A stretch of 64,000 nucleotides of DNA from Paenibacillus monticola (GTDB taxonomy: Bacteria; Bacillota; Bacilli; Paenibacillales; Paenibacillaceae). The notes beneath the pieces were generated by a model. The model searched no databases. It was not told the origin of the DNA and saw only the letters and a list, made by a program, of their open reading frames with translations. Shown here one piece after another: positions 15,792-25,409 of the stretch (positions are counted from its first letter, which is position 1; every line of letters begins with the position of its first letter). Location: positions 372,001 to 436,000 of the forward strand of contig NZ_WJXB01000004.1 of NCBI RefSeq assembly GCF_009664975.1, read 5' to 3'. Both the position numbers and the translations under genes were made by a program.

Positions 15792-18023
15792 ATGACAGGC
15801 TACGGTAAATGGGTGGCAGGCAGCAAGACGAAGTGGATTACACTTCTCGTATGGATTGCGGTAGTTGGAGCACTTACTATGTTATGGCCTGCTGTAAATT
15901 CACAGGTGGATAATAATGCTGCAAACCTTCCAGAAGATTCACAGTCCGTGCAGGCAGCAAAGATTTCCGAAAGAGAATTTCCAACCGGAAGCGGTATACC
16001 GGCACTGCTCGTATGGCATAGAGAAGGTGGACTTACCGAGAAAGATCTGACGCATGTCGGAGCAATATACAACAAGCTTACACAAGAGCCCTTGCCACAT
16101 CAAAATTTTGTTCCGCCATTAGGGAATTTGCCGCCACAGGCACTTCAGGCTTCGTTGTCTGAGGATGACAGCACGCTAGTGACTCCTGTTCTTTTCGATA
16201 AAACTGCAGATAGTGAACAACTAGGTGTTGCTGTTACACAGCTGAAGGAGATGATCCGCACCGAGACAGGTGGAGATCCTACCGCAGCTAAGGTGGAAGG
16301 CAGTGACTTAAGCTTGCGCGTTACCGGTCCTGTTGGTATTTCTATTGATGCTACAGGCTTATTCCAGAACGCAGATGTTGCCTTGCTTATGGCGACTGTA
16401 ATTCTGGTACTGGTGTTTCTGTTACTTATATACCGTTCACCCATTTTGGCCTTTATACCACTCATTGCGGTGGGCTTTGCTTACGGGGTAACAAGCCCGC
16501 TACTTGGCAAAATGGCACAGGAGGGCTGGATCACCGTCGATTCCCAAGCGGTCTCAATTATGACGGTACTCCTGTTCGGCGCAGGTACCGACTATTGTCT
16601 GTTCCTGATTTCACGGTTCCGCCAGATTTTGAAGATAGAGAACAGCAAGAGCCGTGCGCTGCTACGCTCCATTACAGATTCGTCAGGCGCTATCGCCATG
16701 AGTGGATTCACTGTAGTGCTGGCTCTGTTTGCACTACTGCTGGCCCAGTCGGGTGCGTACCATCGCTTTGCGATTCCGTTTAGCCTCGCTATCTTTATCA
16801 TGGGTATTGCGAGTCTGACTCTAGTACCAGCCTTACTGGCAATCTTCGGACGGACCTCGTTCTTCCCGTTCATTCCACGGACTCCGCAAATGGAGGTTAA
16901 CCGGGCCAAGGCTAAAGGTAAGCCAGCTCCAAAGGTGAAGTCTTCCCATATTCGCAACAGAGGAATCGGCGGACTGGTTGTCTCCCGGCCTTGGGCTATT
17001 GTCGGGGTGACCGTTGTGGCGCTGGGGATTCTGGCTTCTTTCTCCAGTGGGATAAAATTCACGTATGATATTCTCTCCTCTTTTCCAAAGGATATGGAAT
17101 CACGTCAAGGATTTGATCTTATTGGCAAACAATTCTCCCCGGGAGAGTTGGCTCCGGCCAAGTTGATGATTGATACAAAGGGGAAAGCTGATGGAGCGGA
17201 CCTTAAGGTCATGCTTGGCGGTATTTCTTATGTGGACACCGTTTCTGATCCGCAGCAGGGAGCCATTGACAAGAACATTCTAGGCTTTGATATTGAATTC
17301 AAAAACAACCCGTACTCGCTTGAAGCTATGAGCCACATCCCGGCGCTTCTATCCACAACAGAGCAGGCACTGCTGGAAGTTGGGATTGAGAATCCTGCAG
17401 ATAACGTATGGGTAAGTGGCCAAACGGCCACGCAGCATGATACCAAACAGGTTGGAGAGCGAGATACCGATCTTATTATACCAGTCGTTATCGGGATGAT
17501 TACCTTGCTGCTGCTGCTGTACTTACGTTCCGTGATCGCAACGGTATACCTGGTGGGGACTGTGATCTTGTCTTTCTTCTCAGCCCTGGGCTTAGGCTGG
17601 ATTATTATTCATTACGTACTCGGTGCAGATGCCATTCAGGGCGCTATCCCGCTGTACTCCTTCGTTTTCCTGGTGGCGCTGGGCGAGGACTATAATATTT
17701 TTATGATCTCAAATATCTGGAAGAAGCGGAAGAAGATGCCGCTGAAACAAGCGATCTCAGAGGGCGTAAATGAGACCAGCTCAGTGATAACCTCTGCAGG
17801 CCTCATTCTGGCGGGTACCTTTGCCGTCTTGGCATCCTTGCCGATTCAGGTGCTGGTACAATTCGGGATCATTACCGCTATTGGTATTTTATTAGACACA
17901 TTCGTAGTTCGCCCGTTCCTCGTGCCCGCGATTACGATGCTCTTCGGCCGGCTTGCGTTCTGGCCGGGTAAGCATCAAGAAGTGGAGAAACCTCTGCCTG
18001 TTCATGAGAGCAGCGGGGACTAA
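15792..18023 (+). CDS. MMPL family RND-type membrane transporter
   Basis: About 743 residues with the MMPL layout: one N-terminal helix, an extracellular domain, a bundle of five to six helices, and the whole pattern repeated, giving about 12 membrane segments. Typical motifs are GAGTDYCLFLISRF in the first bundle and GEDYNIFMISNI in the second, whose buried acidic residues carry the proton relay. MMPL proteins export lipids, siderophores or other hydrophobic compounds. The start is ambiguous: the ATG at 15792 has GAGAGGGTGAAGG upstream and is preferred over the in-frame ATG at 15765, which has only GGGG. It is monocistronic with a good terminator. Confidence 0.85.
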   Translation: MTGYGKWVAGSKTKWITLLVWIAVVGALTMLWPAVNSQVDNNAANLPEDSQSVQAAKISEREFPTGSGIPALLVWHREGGLTEKDLTHVGAIYNKLTQEPLPHQNFVPPLGNLPPQALQASLSEDDSTLVTPVLFDKTADSEQLGVAVTQLKEMIRTETGGDPTAAKVEGSDLSLRVTGPVGISIDATGLFQNADVALLMATVILVLVFLLLIYRSPILAFIPLIAVGFAYGVTSPLLGKMAQEGWITVDSQAVSIMTVLLFGAGTDYCLFLISRFRQILKIENSKSRALLRSITDSSGAIAMSGFTVVLALFALLLAQSGAYHRFAIPFSLAIFIMGIASLTLVPALLAIFGRTSFFPFIPRTPQMEVNRAKAKGKPAPKVKSSHIRNRGIGGLVVSRPWAIVGVTVVALGILASFSSGIKFTYDILSSFPKDMESRQGFDLIGKQFSPGELAPAKLMIDTKGKADGADLKVMLGGISYVDTVSDPQQGAIDKNILGFDIEFKNNPYSLEAMSHIPALLSTTEQALLEVGIENPADNVWVSGQTATQHDTKQVGERDTDLIIPVVIGMITLLLLLYLRSVIATVYLVGTVILSFFSALGLGWIIIHYVLGADAIQGAIPLYSFVFLVALGEDYNIFMISNIWKKRKKMPLKQAISEGVNETSSVITSAGLILAGTFAVLASLPIQVLVQFGIITAIGILLDTFVVRPFLVPAITMLFGRLAFWPGKHQEVEKPLPVHESSGD

Positions 18024-18037
18024 CGGAGTTTAGCACA

Positions 18038-18088
18038 ACAGGGAAGCCCATGCAGCCAGATTTGGCTGTCGGACTTCCCTGTTTTTTT
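18038..18088 (+). terminator. Terminator of the MMPL gene
   Basis: ACAGGGAAG (18038-18046) pairs with CTTCCCTGT (18074-18082), with an inner CAGCCA/TGGCTG stem, followed by a T7 run. Confidence 0.85.
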
Positions 18089-18117
18089 GAAATATAAGAA
18101 TTTATATGTTCACACGG
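18089..18117. repeat. Left-half copy of a dispersed palindromic repeat
   Basis: GAAATATAAGAATTTATATG followed by TTCAC matches the left half of the full palindromic element at 37332-37380. As there, it directly follows a terminator T-run. The right half is missing; the IsdG-like gene's stop begins at 18121. Confidence 0.6.
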
Positions 18118-18120
18118 AGT

Positions 18121-18438
18121 TCAGTTCTCTGGTGTACGGCTAAGCAGTAGCTCGTACTTGTCGAGAGAGGCACCCAGGATGGCTTCGTTGCCGCCGGCAC
18201 CCCGATGCGACTGACGGAAGGAGTCGCTTGAGGTCCAGCCTTTGAAGGCTTCTTCATTCTCCCAGACTGTACAAATCTTCAGTTCCTCTACACCCTCTTT
18301 AGGGCTGCCATGCCAGACCTCCATACGAACAAAGCCAGGCATTTCCTGTACGCCGTTCGTTCCACCGAAACGCTGGGCCATAGCTTCCCCATGGCCTTCT
18401 TTAATCTTGATCGTGTTCGTTACTACCAGCATACTCAT
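18121..18438 (-). CDS. IsdG-type heme-degrading monooxygenase
   Basis: A 105-residue ABM-fold protein. It conserves the three residues that define IsdG/IsdI heme oxygenases at the same spacing: N8 (VVTNTI), W68 (FKGWTSSDSF) and H78 (SHRGAG), against N7, W67 and H77 in S. aureus IsdG. Such enzymes oxidatively open heme to release iron in the cytoplasm. The ATG lies 6 nt after GGAGG. It is separate from any visible heme importer; the SDR gene upstream on the same strand ends 65 nt before it. A generic antibiotic biosynthesis monooxygenase label would also match, but the triad makes heme the better bet. Confidence 0.8.
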   Translation of the reverse strand: MSMLVVTNTIKIKEGHGEAMAQRFGGTNGVQEMPGFVRMEVWHGSPKEGVEELKICTVWENEEAFKGWTSSDSFRQSHRGAGGNEAILGASLDKYELLLSRTPEN

Positions 18439-18503
18439 CGAACCTCCAATCAGTGTGATATACAGGTGATGCAGTACATTCGAGTGTGGGCTTCTTTCGC
18501 ATC

Positions 18504-19223
18504 TTATTGCGGATTGGTTGTCCAGATGCCAGCGGTTTTCAGGAAGACCCGATCCGGAAGCTTGAGCGCTGTCAGTGCCAGTTCGGCAACATCCTCAGGC
18601 TGCATCATCCGGTCTTCATCGCCAATCTTAAGGCCGGCATCGACCGCCAATCCCGTATTGACGGTGCTTGGAGTCAAGGCAACCACACGGATATTGTGTT
18701 TGCGCACCTCTTGTGCCAGTGCTTCGGTCATGCCCATCAGGGCAAACTTGGAAGCGCAGTAGGCAGAGCCTGTCGCGAAGCCACGTTCTCCGGCTGTGGA
18801 TGAGATATTAATAATATTGCCGCTGTTCTGCTCAATCATCGCGGGCAGAGCTGCACGGGTCACATAATAAGTACCGAACAGATTAATTTGGATGTGGCGC
18901 TCCCAGTCAGCAGGGTCCATTTCTACTAGGGTACCGAACTGAGCAATACCGGCGTTGTTAATCAGTGCGTCAAATGCGCCTAGGTCATTCTGCAGGGAGG
19001 CTACGGCCCGCTCGGCCTCTTCACGTACAGAGACATCGGCTACGGCAATGCTAACCTTTACGTCATAGACTTCGGTCAAGGCTGATTTCAAAGCTTCGAG
19101 ATCGGCTGAGGTTCTGGAGATCAGGCCCAGATTAGCGCCTTCTTTAGCCAACGCCAGGGCCAGGGCTTTTCCGATTCCTTTGCCTGCGCCGGTAATTACA
19201 ACACTTTTTCCTCTTAAATCCAT
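18504..19223 (-). CDS. SDR family oxidoreductase, FabG-like
   Basis: A 239-residue classical short-chain dehydrogenase. It has the nucleotide motif TGAGKGIG (residues 11-18), NNAG at about 88-91, catalytic Ser in NISSTAG (about 139), and Y-x-x-x-K in YCASK (about 154-158). It resembles 3-ketoacyl reductases of the FabG type, but FabG-like SDRs serve many substrates and there is no fatty-acid gene nearby. A weak ribosome binding site (GGGAG) lies 13 nt before the ATG. A minus-strand -10-like TATAAT occurs at 19279-19284, without a clear -35. Confidence 0.85.
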   Translation of the reverse strand: MDLRGKSVVITGAGKGIGKALALALAKEGANLGLISRTSADLEALKSALTEVYDVKVSIAVADVSVREEAERAVASLQNDLGAFDALINNAGIAQFGTLVEMDPADWERHIQINLFGTYYVTRAALPAMIEQNSGNIINISSTAGERGFATGSAYCASKFALMGMTEALAQEVRKHNIRVVALTPSTVNTGLAVDAGLKIGDEDRMMQPEDVAELALTALKLPDRVFLKTAGIWTTNPQ

Positions 19224-19535
19224 AACTTGTCGTCACTCTCCCTTGAACTATTCTGAAGCAAATCTTTCTTCAGGTCCTATTATAACCGAGTAGGCTTAGA
19301 CAATCACGCTACGACCGATGAGAATGAAAGTGATCTGCCTCCATTTGGGGGTTGGTGGATGACAGCGCTGAGCCTTGCCTTTAAGGCTGGGAAATCAGCA
19401 GGCCGGGACTCAGATTTTCGCGTCGAGCCTTCGATTATCCCTCCTCTGTTACAATCCTCCTCCTATTTATTACCACTGTCCTGTCAAAAGAAACGCTGTG
19501 GATAGTATTGTAAATATTCGAGGAGCAGGAGTCTG
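19224..19535. other. 312-nt intergenic region without a recognised gene
   Basis: It lies between two minus-strand genes. It holds purine-rich minus-strand stretches and a small hairpin (AGCCTT with AAGGCT near 19375). I found no open frame with a ribosome binding site and no riboswitch core I recognise. It presumably contains the SDR promoter. Confidence 0.4.
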
Positions 19536-20660
19536 TTAATACTCGGAGTCAGAGGCAGGGGAATTGATAGATACTCTGTTGCGGCCAGTGTTCTTGGCAT
19601 GGTAAAGGGCCTGATCCGCAGACTGGACCAAGAGCCTGCCATCTGCCCCTGGCACCGTCTCAGGGTAGCAAGCAAGCCCGATGGAAACTGTAATGGTTAT
19701 TCTGTTGTCGGGAGGCAGCAGGAAAAGTTCGTTCTCCACAGCTTCTCTAAGCCGTTCGGCGGCGCTCTTCGCTTGAAGCAACGGGCAATCGGGTAGCAGT
19801 ACGGTAAACTCCTCTCCGCCATTGCGGGATACGATATCATGGGAGCGGGAGTGTTGACAGAGCCGGCGGGTAAGCTGTCTTAACACCTCGTCTCCGGCAG
19901 GATGCCCGTAGGTATCATTGATAACCTTGAAATGATCAATATCAATGGCTAGCAGGGACAGGCTTTCCTGATGGCGCTCGGCTTGAGCCATTTCTGTCTC
20001 CAGATGCCGATGAAACTGCTGCAAGTTATTCAATCCAGTCAAATAATCAGTGGTTGCCCGAACTTCAAGCTGGGTGAACACTTCGTTGGAACGCTGGATA
20101 TGTTCAGCAATGTAATAAATAATAAGCACGGCGCCGAGTGAGAAAATGAGTTGCAACGGATAGAAAGAAATAATAGAGAGGTTACCCTTAGTATTTAGCA
20201 GTAAGGCGAGAAAGAGTCCCATCCAGAGCAGATTTCCAACCATCATCTTACGCAGGCGCGACCAAGGAAACACAGAAATCCAGCCGCAAAGAATTCCATT
20301 GAACAAAAGAGTGATTGCTGTAGTGACGGAGTTATAGGAAGAATCATAAAAAATAACCCTGCAGATGGCCAGAATAAGTGCGCAGACAAGTGTGGGCAGC
20401 CAGCCTAGATAGGAGGCGATAATTACGATGGTTAAGTGGAGTAAGTTAACGTAGGTCCCAGGTCCAGCAAGAAAGGAATAGCTCATCAGGATCATGCCAA
20501 ACAGGCCGAATAGAACCCCTGCACTCACACCAGCAAGCGGAGTCACCTTCGTCCCATTTAGAAAAGCATACTTTTTGGCAAGTCGGCCGGAAAAAAACAC
20601 AAACGTCACCAGTATGCAAAAGTTAGCAAATAAGCTGGCGATTAGATCGATCATCATCAT
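19536..20660 (-). CDS. Membrane-bound diguanylate cyclase (5TMR-LYT and GGDEF)
   Basis: A 374-residue protein. Residues 1-190 form five to six membrane helices of the 5TM-LYT sensory type (GLFGMILM and PGTYVNLLHL regions). A linker helix leads into a GGDEF domain (about 210-370) with TDYLTGLNN, DIDHFKVINDTYGHPAGD and the active-site motif GGEEF, so it should be catalytically competent in making cyclic-di-GMP. An inhibitory RxxD site is not obvious. The ATG lies in a run of three ATG codons at 20652-20660 and the ribosome binding site is weak. The ligand is unknown; 5TM-LYT proteins often sense cell-envelope fragments or small extracellular signals. Confidence 0.9.
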   Translation of the reverse strand: MMMIDLIASLFANFCILVTFVFFSGRLAKKYAFLNGTKVTPLAGVSAGVLFGLFGMILMSYSFLAGPGTYVNLLHLTIVIIASYLGWLPTLVCALILAICRVIFYDSSYNSVTTAITLLFNGILCGWISVFPWSRLRKMMVGNLLWMGLFLALLLNTKGNLSIISFYPLQLIFSLGAVLIIYYIAEHIQRSNEVFTQLEVRATTDYLTGLNNLQQFHRHLETEMAQAERHQESLSLLAIDIDHFKVINDTYGHPAGDEVLRQLTRRLCQHSRSHDIVSRNGGEEFTVLLPDCPLLQAKSAAERLREAVENELFLLPPDNRITITVSIGLACYPETVPGADGRLLVQSADQALYHAKNTGRNRVSINSPASDSEY

Positions 20661-20784
20661 TAAAATTTATAACCCCTTACTAAAGTATTAGCGTAGTCAG
20701 ATAAACTGGCTAGATTCAGTTTATCTGGAATTTTAGTAATGATATAGAGGGAAAAATGAATCTTTCATGGATTTAATGAAATAA

Positions 20785-20847
20785 AAGCACTTTTTAGTGC
20801 TTAATGACTATTTAATTGACGCCGTTATACTCAAGACTTATACTTGA
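20785..20847 (+). promoter_or_regulatory. Promoter of the PerR-like gene with repeats
   Basis: TTGACG (20816-20821), 17 nt, TATACT (20839-20844). The heptamer TTATACT occurs twice, 13 bp apart (20825-20831, 20838-20844), and TCAAG-N7-CTTGA (20831-20847) spans the -10, a likely autoregulatory site. Upstream, AAGCACT-TTTT-AGTGCTT (20785-20802) is a perfect 7-bp-arm hairpin of unknown role. Confidence 0.6.
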
Positions 20848-20875
20848 TCTAAAAATAAGTTAAAGGATGATAAAG

Positions 20876-21283
20876 ATGAGAAACCTGAATTTGACTTCTC
20901 AACGTCAAGCCGTTTATGATATCGTCCGGAATTCGCATGATCATCCTACCGCTGCAGAAGTGATGAATCGGCTGGTAGAGCAGGGACATAACTTAGCATA
21001 TGGTACTGTATATAACTCATTGCGCTACCTTTCGGATAAACAAATGATCCGTGAGTTGAAGCTCGGTGAAGCCGCCAGCAGATATGATGCCCGAATGGAT
21101 GATCATCAACACATTATTTGTGAGGTGTGCGGCAAAGTGGATGAAGTTATGAGCCAGGTTCCACAGGATTGGATGAATACGGTAGCCAAGGAGACAGGTT
21201 ATATTATTGGGCATGCCCATGTTGTATTCGGCGGAGTCTGTCCGGCCTGCAAGAGCCAGAGCAAGAGCAAGCTTATGAACTAG
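20876..21283 (+). CDS. Fur family regulator, PerR-like
   Basis: A 135-residue Fur-family protein: winged HTH in residues 1-80 (LTSQRQAVYDIV, then AYGTVYNSLRYL) and a C-terminal metal and dimer domain. All positions that bind the regulatory metal in Bacillus PerR appear to be present: the His of HPTA, the Asp of RYDAR, the two His of DHQHIICEVCG and the Asp of GKVDEV. The structural zinc pairs C-x2-C are there as well (CEVCG, CPACK). PerR senses peroxide by metal-catalysed histidine oxidation and represses its own gene and peroxide defences. ATG at 20876 has AAAGG at 9 nt; the upstream in-frame ATG at 20867 abuts that site. It is monocistronic. Confidence 0.85.
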   Translation: MRNLNLTSQRQAVYDIVRNSHDHPTAAEVMNRLVEQGHNLAYGTVYNSLRYLSDKQMIRELKLGEAASRYDARMDDHQHIICEVCGKVDEVMSQVPQDWMNTVAKETGYIIGHAHVVFGGVCPACKSQSKSKLMN

Positions 21284-21303
21284 GTTATACAATAATCATA
21301 TAA

Positions 21304-21336
21304 GAAAAGACCGTTTTCAATAAAACGGTCTTTTTT
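21304..21336 (+). terminator. Terminator of the PerR-like gene
   Basis: AAAAGACCGTTTT pairs with AAAACGGTCTTTT around a short loop and ends in a T-run. Confidence 0.9.
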
Positions 21337-21473
21337 GACGTTTATATTATAATTATCTAGAAACACAGGAGAATAATGAAGAAACTTAGGAGAAAAATGG
21401 GTTTTCAAAGTGGATATATAATTATATATTTAGTCTGGGGAATATATTGTATTGAAGATTTGAAAGAAAGCGA

Positions 21474-23543
21474 GTGACAACACCCATGCACAAGAAAACG
21501 CGTATGAACATCCGTTCGAAGCTAGTTCTTACATACCTTCTCGTCCTGCTGGTACCCAGTTTGATTATCGGCTGGCAGACCTATCAAACAGCTAGCACTG
21601 AGGTGGGAAATCAGCTCATGAACAATGCTACTGAAAGCGTATCGGCCGTTAATGGAATCATTAATGCTAATATTCAAGCTAAAATAGACGATATTAATTA
21701 TTTTGCTTCGCAGATATCATCCGATGCAGTAAACAGTGAGGCCAATGGTGAAACCTCGGCTGCTCTGAAGGCTAGAATGAAGGAGTATGCTACGCTGCAT
21801 CCTGATGTCATGGATATTTATGTTGGGACAAGCCGTGGGAAAACAATCCATGCCACAGATACCAGACTTCCGGATGGGTATGACCCGCGGAAAGATAATT
21901 CTTATGTGGATGCGCTTAAACATGGCAAGGGGATAGTGATCTCACCTGCATTTCAAACGGTTAATAATGAAATCGTTATCGCAATCTCGTCGGTGCTTGA
22001 GGGTGGAAACGGAGTCATGGCGATGAATCTCAACCTATCCAAGCTGAGTGAGCTAACCAGCCTCAAGGTAGGGGAGAAAGGATATATTTTTATCATTGAC
22101 AGCAGTAAGAAATTTCTTGTTCATCCTACTGAAACTATTGGCAAAGAGAGCAACCTGGACTTTATCAAGAAAATGTTCGAGAAAGAAGCTGGAACCTTTG
22201 ATTATGTCTACAAGGATGCTCAGAAGAAGATGACTTATGAGCAAAATGCTCTTACGGGCTGGAGAATTGGGGGAACCATCAGCAAAGATGAAGTTCTAAC
22301 TGCGACAGACGGTATTCGTAACAAGGCGTTCATCGTCATAGCTATCTCTGTGCTGTTTGCACTGGTGCTGATTTATATCAATGTTCGTTCCATTCTACAG
22401 CCGATCCATCGACTTGGGAAAGCGACAGAGGTTATAGCTAAAGGGGATCTGTCAGAGGATATTGGAGCGTTCCGCAAGGATGAGATCGGTATGCTGGCGG
22501 AGAATTTCCGGACTATGGTTTCAAATCTCCGTGAGATGATTATTGGTGTACAGGAGATGACAGACAATGTGTCTTCCTCTGCTGAGGAACTGACAGCCGG
22601 TGCTGATCAGACAACGCAGGCTATTGAGCATGTCACCATAGCAATACAAGAAGTGGCGGCAGGTACTGAACGGCAGGTTAACAGCGTGCAAAGAGGGATG
22701 GACAGTACAGCGGCAACAACTAACGAAGTAGGGCAAATTTCCGAGTTGATGCAACAGGTATCCGTTATGATGGACAAAACCTCGCTTTCCGCTGCGGAAG
22801 GTAACGAATCAGTCATCAGCGTTGTGGACAAAATCAACAGCATCCATCAAACAGTGGAAGAGCTTGGTGGTGTAATTGATAATCTCAATGATCGCGCCAG
22901 CCACATTGTCGGAATCGTCGATGTGATTACGGGTATTGCACGGCAGACGAATCTGCTTGCACTGAATGCTTCGATTGAGGCTGCCAGAGCCGGGGAGCAT
23001 GGCCGCGGGTTTGCTGTAGTTGCCACAGAGGTACGCAAGCTGGCAGAAGAATCGGAGAAATCAGCAAGACTGATCTCCGAGCAAATTGCTTCGATCAATG
23101 GGGAGATGAAACAGGCAACAGCTACCATGGAGAATGCGAAGGAACGGGTATCTGAGGGGATTATGGCAGTCGATACCACCGGACGATCCTTCTCCCGAAT
23201 CCGCAGAGCAGTAAAGGGTGCTGCAGAGAAGATCGTAGATATGGGTGGTGCTGTACACACACTAACAGCCGAGGCAGATAGTATGGATAAAGCTATTCAG
23301 GAGATTCGCAGCATTACCGAGGAATCAGCAAGCAATGCGGAGACCATATCAGCCGCTGCCCAGGAGCAGCTGGCATCTGTAGAAGAGATTGCCTCTTCGT
23401 CAGCAGACCTCAGCCATCTAGCAGATGAGCTGCAGAAGTTGGTCGGCCGTTTCAAATTGTACGCTATAAACGGTGAAGCAGAGGCAATACCTATTTTACA
23501 GCCAACAACCGAGCAGGAGCCTGAACGCGAGTCTGCGTTCTGA
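21474..23543 (+). CDS. Methyl-accepting chemotaxis protein with extracellular Cache domain
   Basis: A 689-residue chemoreceptor. It has a first membrane helix (about residues 17-36), a 240-residue extracellular dCache-like sensor with [20 protein letters not shown], and a second helix (about 280-302). HAMP follows (about 303-356, ending [11 protein letters not shown]), then a long coiled-coil signalling domain with the conserved tip [20 protein letters not shown] and [14 protein letters not shown]. Cache receptors of this kind often detect amino acids or organic acids. GTG at 21474 is used here; the ATG at 21486 is also possible and neither has a strong ribosome binding site. It is monocistronic and far from any che operon in the window. 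Confidence 0.9.
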   Translation: MTTPMHKKTRMNIRSKLVLTYLLVLLVPSLIIGWQTYQTASTEVGNQLMNNATESVSAVNGIINANIQAKIDDINYFASQISSDAVNSEANGETSAALKARMKEYATLHPDVMDIYVGTSRGKTIHATDTRLPDGYDPRKDNSYVDALKHGKGIVISPAFQTVNNEIVIAISSVLEGGNGVMAMNLNLSKLSELTSLKVGEKGYIFIIDSSKKFLVHPTETIGKESNLDFIKKMFEKEAGTFDYVYKDAQKKMTYEQNALTGWRIGGTISKDEVLTATDGIRNKAFIVIAISVLFALVLIYINVRSILQPIHRLGKATEVIAKGDLSEDIGAFRKDEIGMLAENFRTMVSNLREMIIGVQEMTDNVSSSAEELTAGADQTTQAIEHVTIAIQEVAAGTERQVNSVQRGMDSTAATTNEVGQISELMQQVSVMMDKTSLSAAEGNESVISVVDKINSIHQTVEELGGVIDNLNDRASHIVGIVDVITGIARQTNLLALNASIEAARAGEHGRGFAVVATEVRKLAEESEKSARLISEQIASINGEMKQATATMENAKERVSEGIMAVDTTGRSFSRIRRAVKGAAEKIVDMGGAVHTLTAEADSMDKAIQEIRSITEESASNAETISAAAQEQLASVEEIASSSADLSHLADELQKLVGRFKLYAINGEAEAIPILQPTTEQEPERESAF

Positions 23544-23703
23544 AAATATTGTACATCATCTGCGAGAAACGGTTCCCGTTCCTAAAAGGACAGCGAAACC
23601 GTTTCTTCTTATGTAAATGTATTACTCTGCTTTCCTTTTTCGCCCCTTTGCAAGTATACTGATAAACAACAATAAGGGGTTCCGGAAAAGGAGAGTCGAT
23701 TAC

Positions 23704-24516
23704 ATGGCAGAACAATTAAAAGGTCTGATTATCGCCCTTGCGGGTCCGCGTAAATCGGAGGAAATGGCCAAGCTAGTGCAGAACATGGGTGGAACGGCAG
23801 TATACCGTCCTGCACAGGGTACTGTATTTCTGGATGATGAGGCGCTGCGTGAAGGCTTAACCTCTTGGATAAATAACCCGCCACAATGGACCATTCTGAC
23901 AACAGGGATGGGCTTGGATGCCTTGTTCGAAATGGCCGATCGAATGGAGATCGCAGAACATTTTTTGGAGGTTCTTTCGGGGTCCCTAATTGCAGCACGC
24001 GGCTACAAAACAGTCAATGCGCTCAAGAGACGTGGACTGGCTCCAGAGGTTCGTGACGACGATGGGAGTACAATCGGATTAATCCGCGGACTTCAACCCT
24101 TTGATATGCAAGGCAAAGAGGTAGTGCTGCAACTGCATGGGGATCCGGCTCCACGTATGGTCTCTTGGCTGAGTGAGGTTGGCGCGAATACCCGCCAGAT
24201 TTTGCCTTACCGCCATACACCGCCGGAGCCAGGAGAACTGGAAAGATTGCTTGCGGAAGTTATAGAAGGCCGTGTGGATGCTGTTGCTTTTACAAGCGCA
24301 CCGCAGTTTCGGTTTCTGGTAGAGTTCGCCCGAGAGCAAGGGAAGCTTGCAGAGCTGCTGAATGCCTTTGAAGAAAAGGTATTAGCCGTTTCGGTAGGCA
24401 GAATTACTTCGGAGGCGCTGAAAGAAGAAGGCATTCAGCGGATTGTTATGCCTGAGCATGAACGGATGGGCAGCATGTTCGTGGAGCTAGGTCGGTATGT
24501 GGCTGCGAACCGCTAA
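23704..24516 (+). CDS. Uroporphyrinogen-III synthase family protein (HemD-like)
   Basis: A 270-residue protein with the two alternating alpha/beta domains of HemD. The N-terminal part has GLIIALAGPRKSEEMAKLVQNMGG, the middle has GKEVVLQLHGDPAPRMV and RQILPYRHTPP, and the end has VDAVAFTSAPQFRFL and AVSVGRITSEALKEEG. HemD closes hydroxymethylbilane to uroporphyrinogen III. Here it stands alone instead of in a hem operon and is only loosely conserved, so it may be a paralogue with another role. The ATG at 23704 lies 10 nt after AAAGGAG. The reading frame extends upstream to 23617 but without a start signal. Confidence 0.75.
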   Translation: MAEQLKGLIIALAGPRKSEEMAKLVQNMGGTAVYRPAQGTVFLDDEALREGLTSWINNPPQWTILTTGMGLDALFEMADRMEIAEHFLEVLSGSLIAARGYKTVNALKRRGLAPEVRDDDGSTIGLIRGLQPFDMQGKEVVLQLHGDPAPRMVSWLSEVGANTRQILPYRHTPPEPGELERLLAEVIEGRVDAVAFTSAPQFRFLVEFAREQGKLAELLNAFEEKVLAVSVGRITSEALKEEGIQRIVMPEHERMGSMFVELGRYVAANR

Positions 24517-24666
24517 GGAGAACCTATTTGCGGTATGCAGGCGGACAGTATCTAGAAAAGAGTTCCTGCCCAGTGATGGTATGAAAATGGACATCTGCAG
24601 CAGTTTTCCTTAGAATAAAAGCAATGTGTAACTACTAATGATTACGAAATAAGGAGGAGGACACCT

Positions 24667-25299
24667 ATGGACAAGCGAAAATGTCTGTTACTGGGTGACT
24701 ATACCCATCCCCGGTTTCATCCACTGCAGGGAGTGGACCAACAAGTCAGCGAGATTCTAAATGATTTGCTGATTGTACAGTGTTCGGAGAATAAAAAATT
24801 GCTGCGTAGTGAGCATTTGGCTGGCTATGATTTATGTATTGCTTATAATGAGCTATGGAATGAAACGGTCTCGCCTCGGCAGACAGCCGGACTACTTAGC
24901 TATGTGAGTGGAGGTGGAGGTTTGATCGTGCTTCACACCGGGATCTCACTGGCCAAGCGTTATGAGCTGGCCCAGCTGATCGGCGGTCGATTCACTGGCC
25001 ATCCAGCATACACTAGCTTGAACTTTAAGGTATTGGAGCATGACATTACGGAAGGCATTGAGGATTTCCAACTAGACGAAGAGCCGTATCGTTTTGAATT
25101 TGATCCTTTTACGGAGAAGACCATACTGCTTGAGTACGAGGAAGACGGAGAAAGACTGCCAGCAGCCTGGTGCCATAGCTATGGACTTGGCAGGGTAGTT
25201 GTCCTTATGCCGGGCCATCATGAGCCATCCTTTCGCCATCCGGCGGTACGGAAATTGATTTTGCAGGCCGCCACATGGGCTGCACGTATTCCAAGATAA
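24667..25299 (+). CDS. ThuA-like domain protein
   Basis: A 210-residue protein of the ThuA/glutamine-amidotransferase-like fold: CLLLGDYTHPRFHP at the start, a Rossmann-like core with GGGGLIVLHTGISLAK and LIGGRFTGHP, and the characteristic end GRVVVLMPGHHEPSFRHPAV. ThuA proteins are tied to trehalose and other sugar catabolism in rhizobia, and their biochemical reaction is not settled. The ribosome binding site AAGGAGGAGG lies about 8 nt before the ATG. There are no linked sugar genes. Confidence 0.75.
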   Translation: MDKRKCLLLGDYTHPRFHPLQGVDQQVSEILNDLLIVQCSENKKLLRSEHLAGYDLCIAYNELWNETVSPRQTAGLLSYVSGGGGLIVLHTGISLAKRYELAQLIGGRFTGHPAYTSLNFKVLEHDITEGIEDFQLDEEPYRFEFDPFTEKTILLEYEEDGERLPAAWCHSYGLGRVVVLMPGHHEPSFRHPAVRKLILQAATWAARIPR

Positions 25300-25328
25300 A
25301 AATAAATTAGGCTATGAAACGTGTAACT

Positions 25329-25357
25329 TTGGAAAAGCAGGGTTAGTGGGGTATACT
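25329..25357 (+). promoter_or_regulatory. Promoter of the phasin-like/UbiB-kinase pair
   Basis: TTGGAA (25329-25334), 17 nt, TATACT (25352-25357), 53 nt upstream of the phasin-like gene. Confidence 0.55.
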
Positions 25358-25409
25358 TTAACCATAACTTCTGTTTGTAACGAAACGGAATCTTTGGGAG
25401 GAAAGTGCC

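Noticed and set aside
16592..17062. 156-residue minus-strand frame inside the MMPL gene
   Set aside because: Antisense shadow; the plus-strand frame has clear transporter motifs.
19224..19535. 6S RNA or riboswitch in the SDR upstream region
   Set aside because: A few purine-rich blocks and one small hairpin only; no consensus core.
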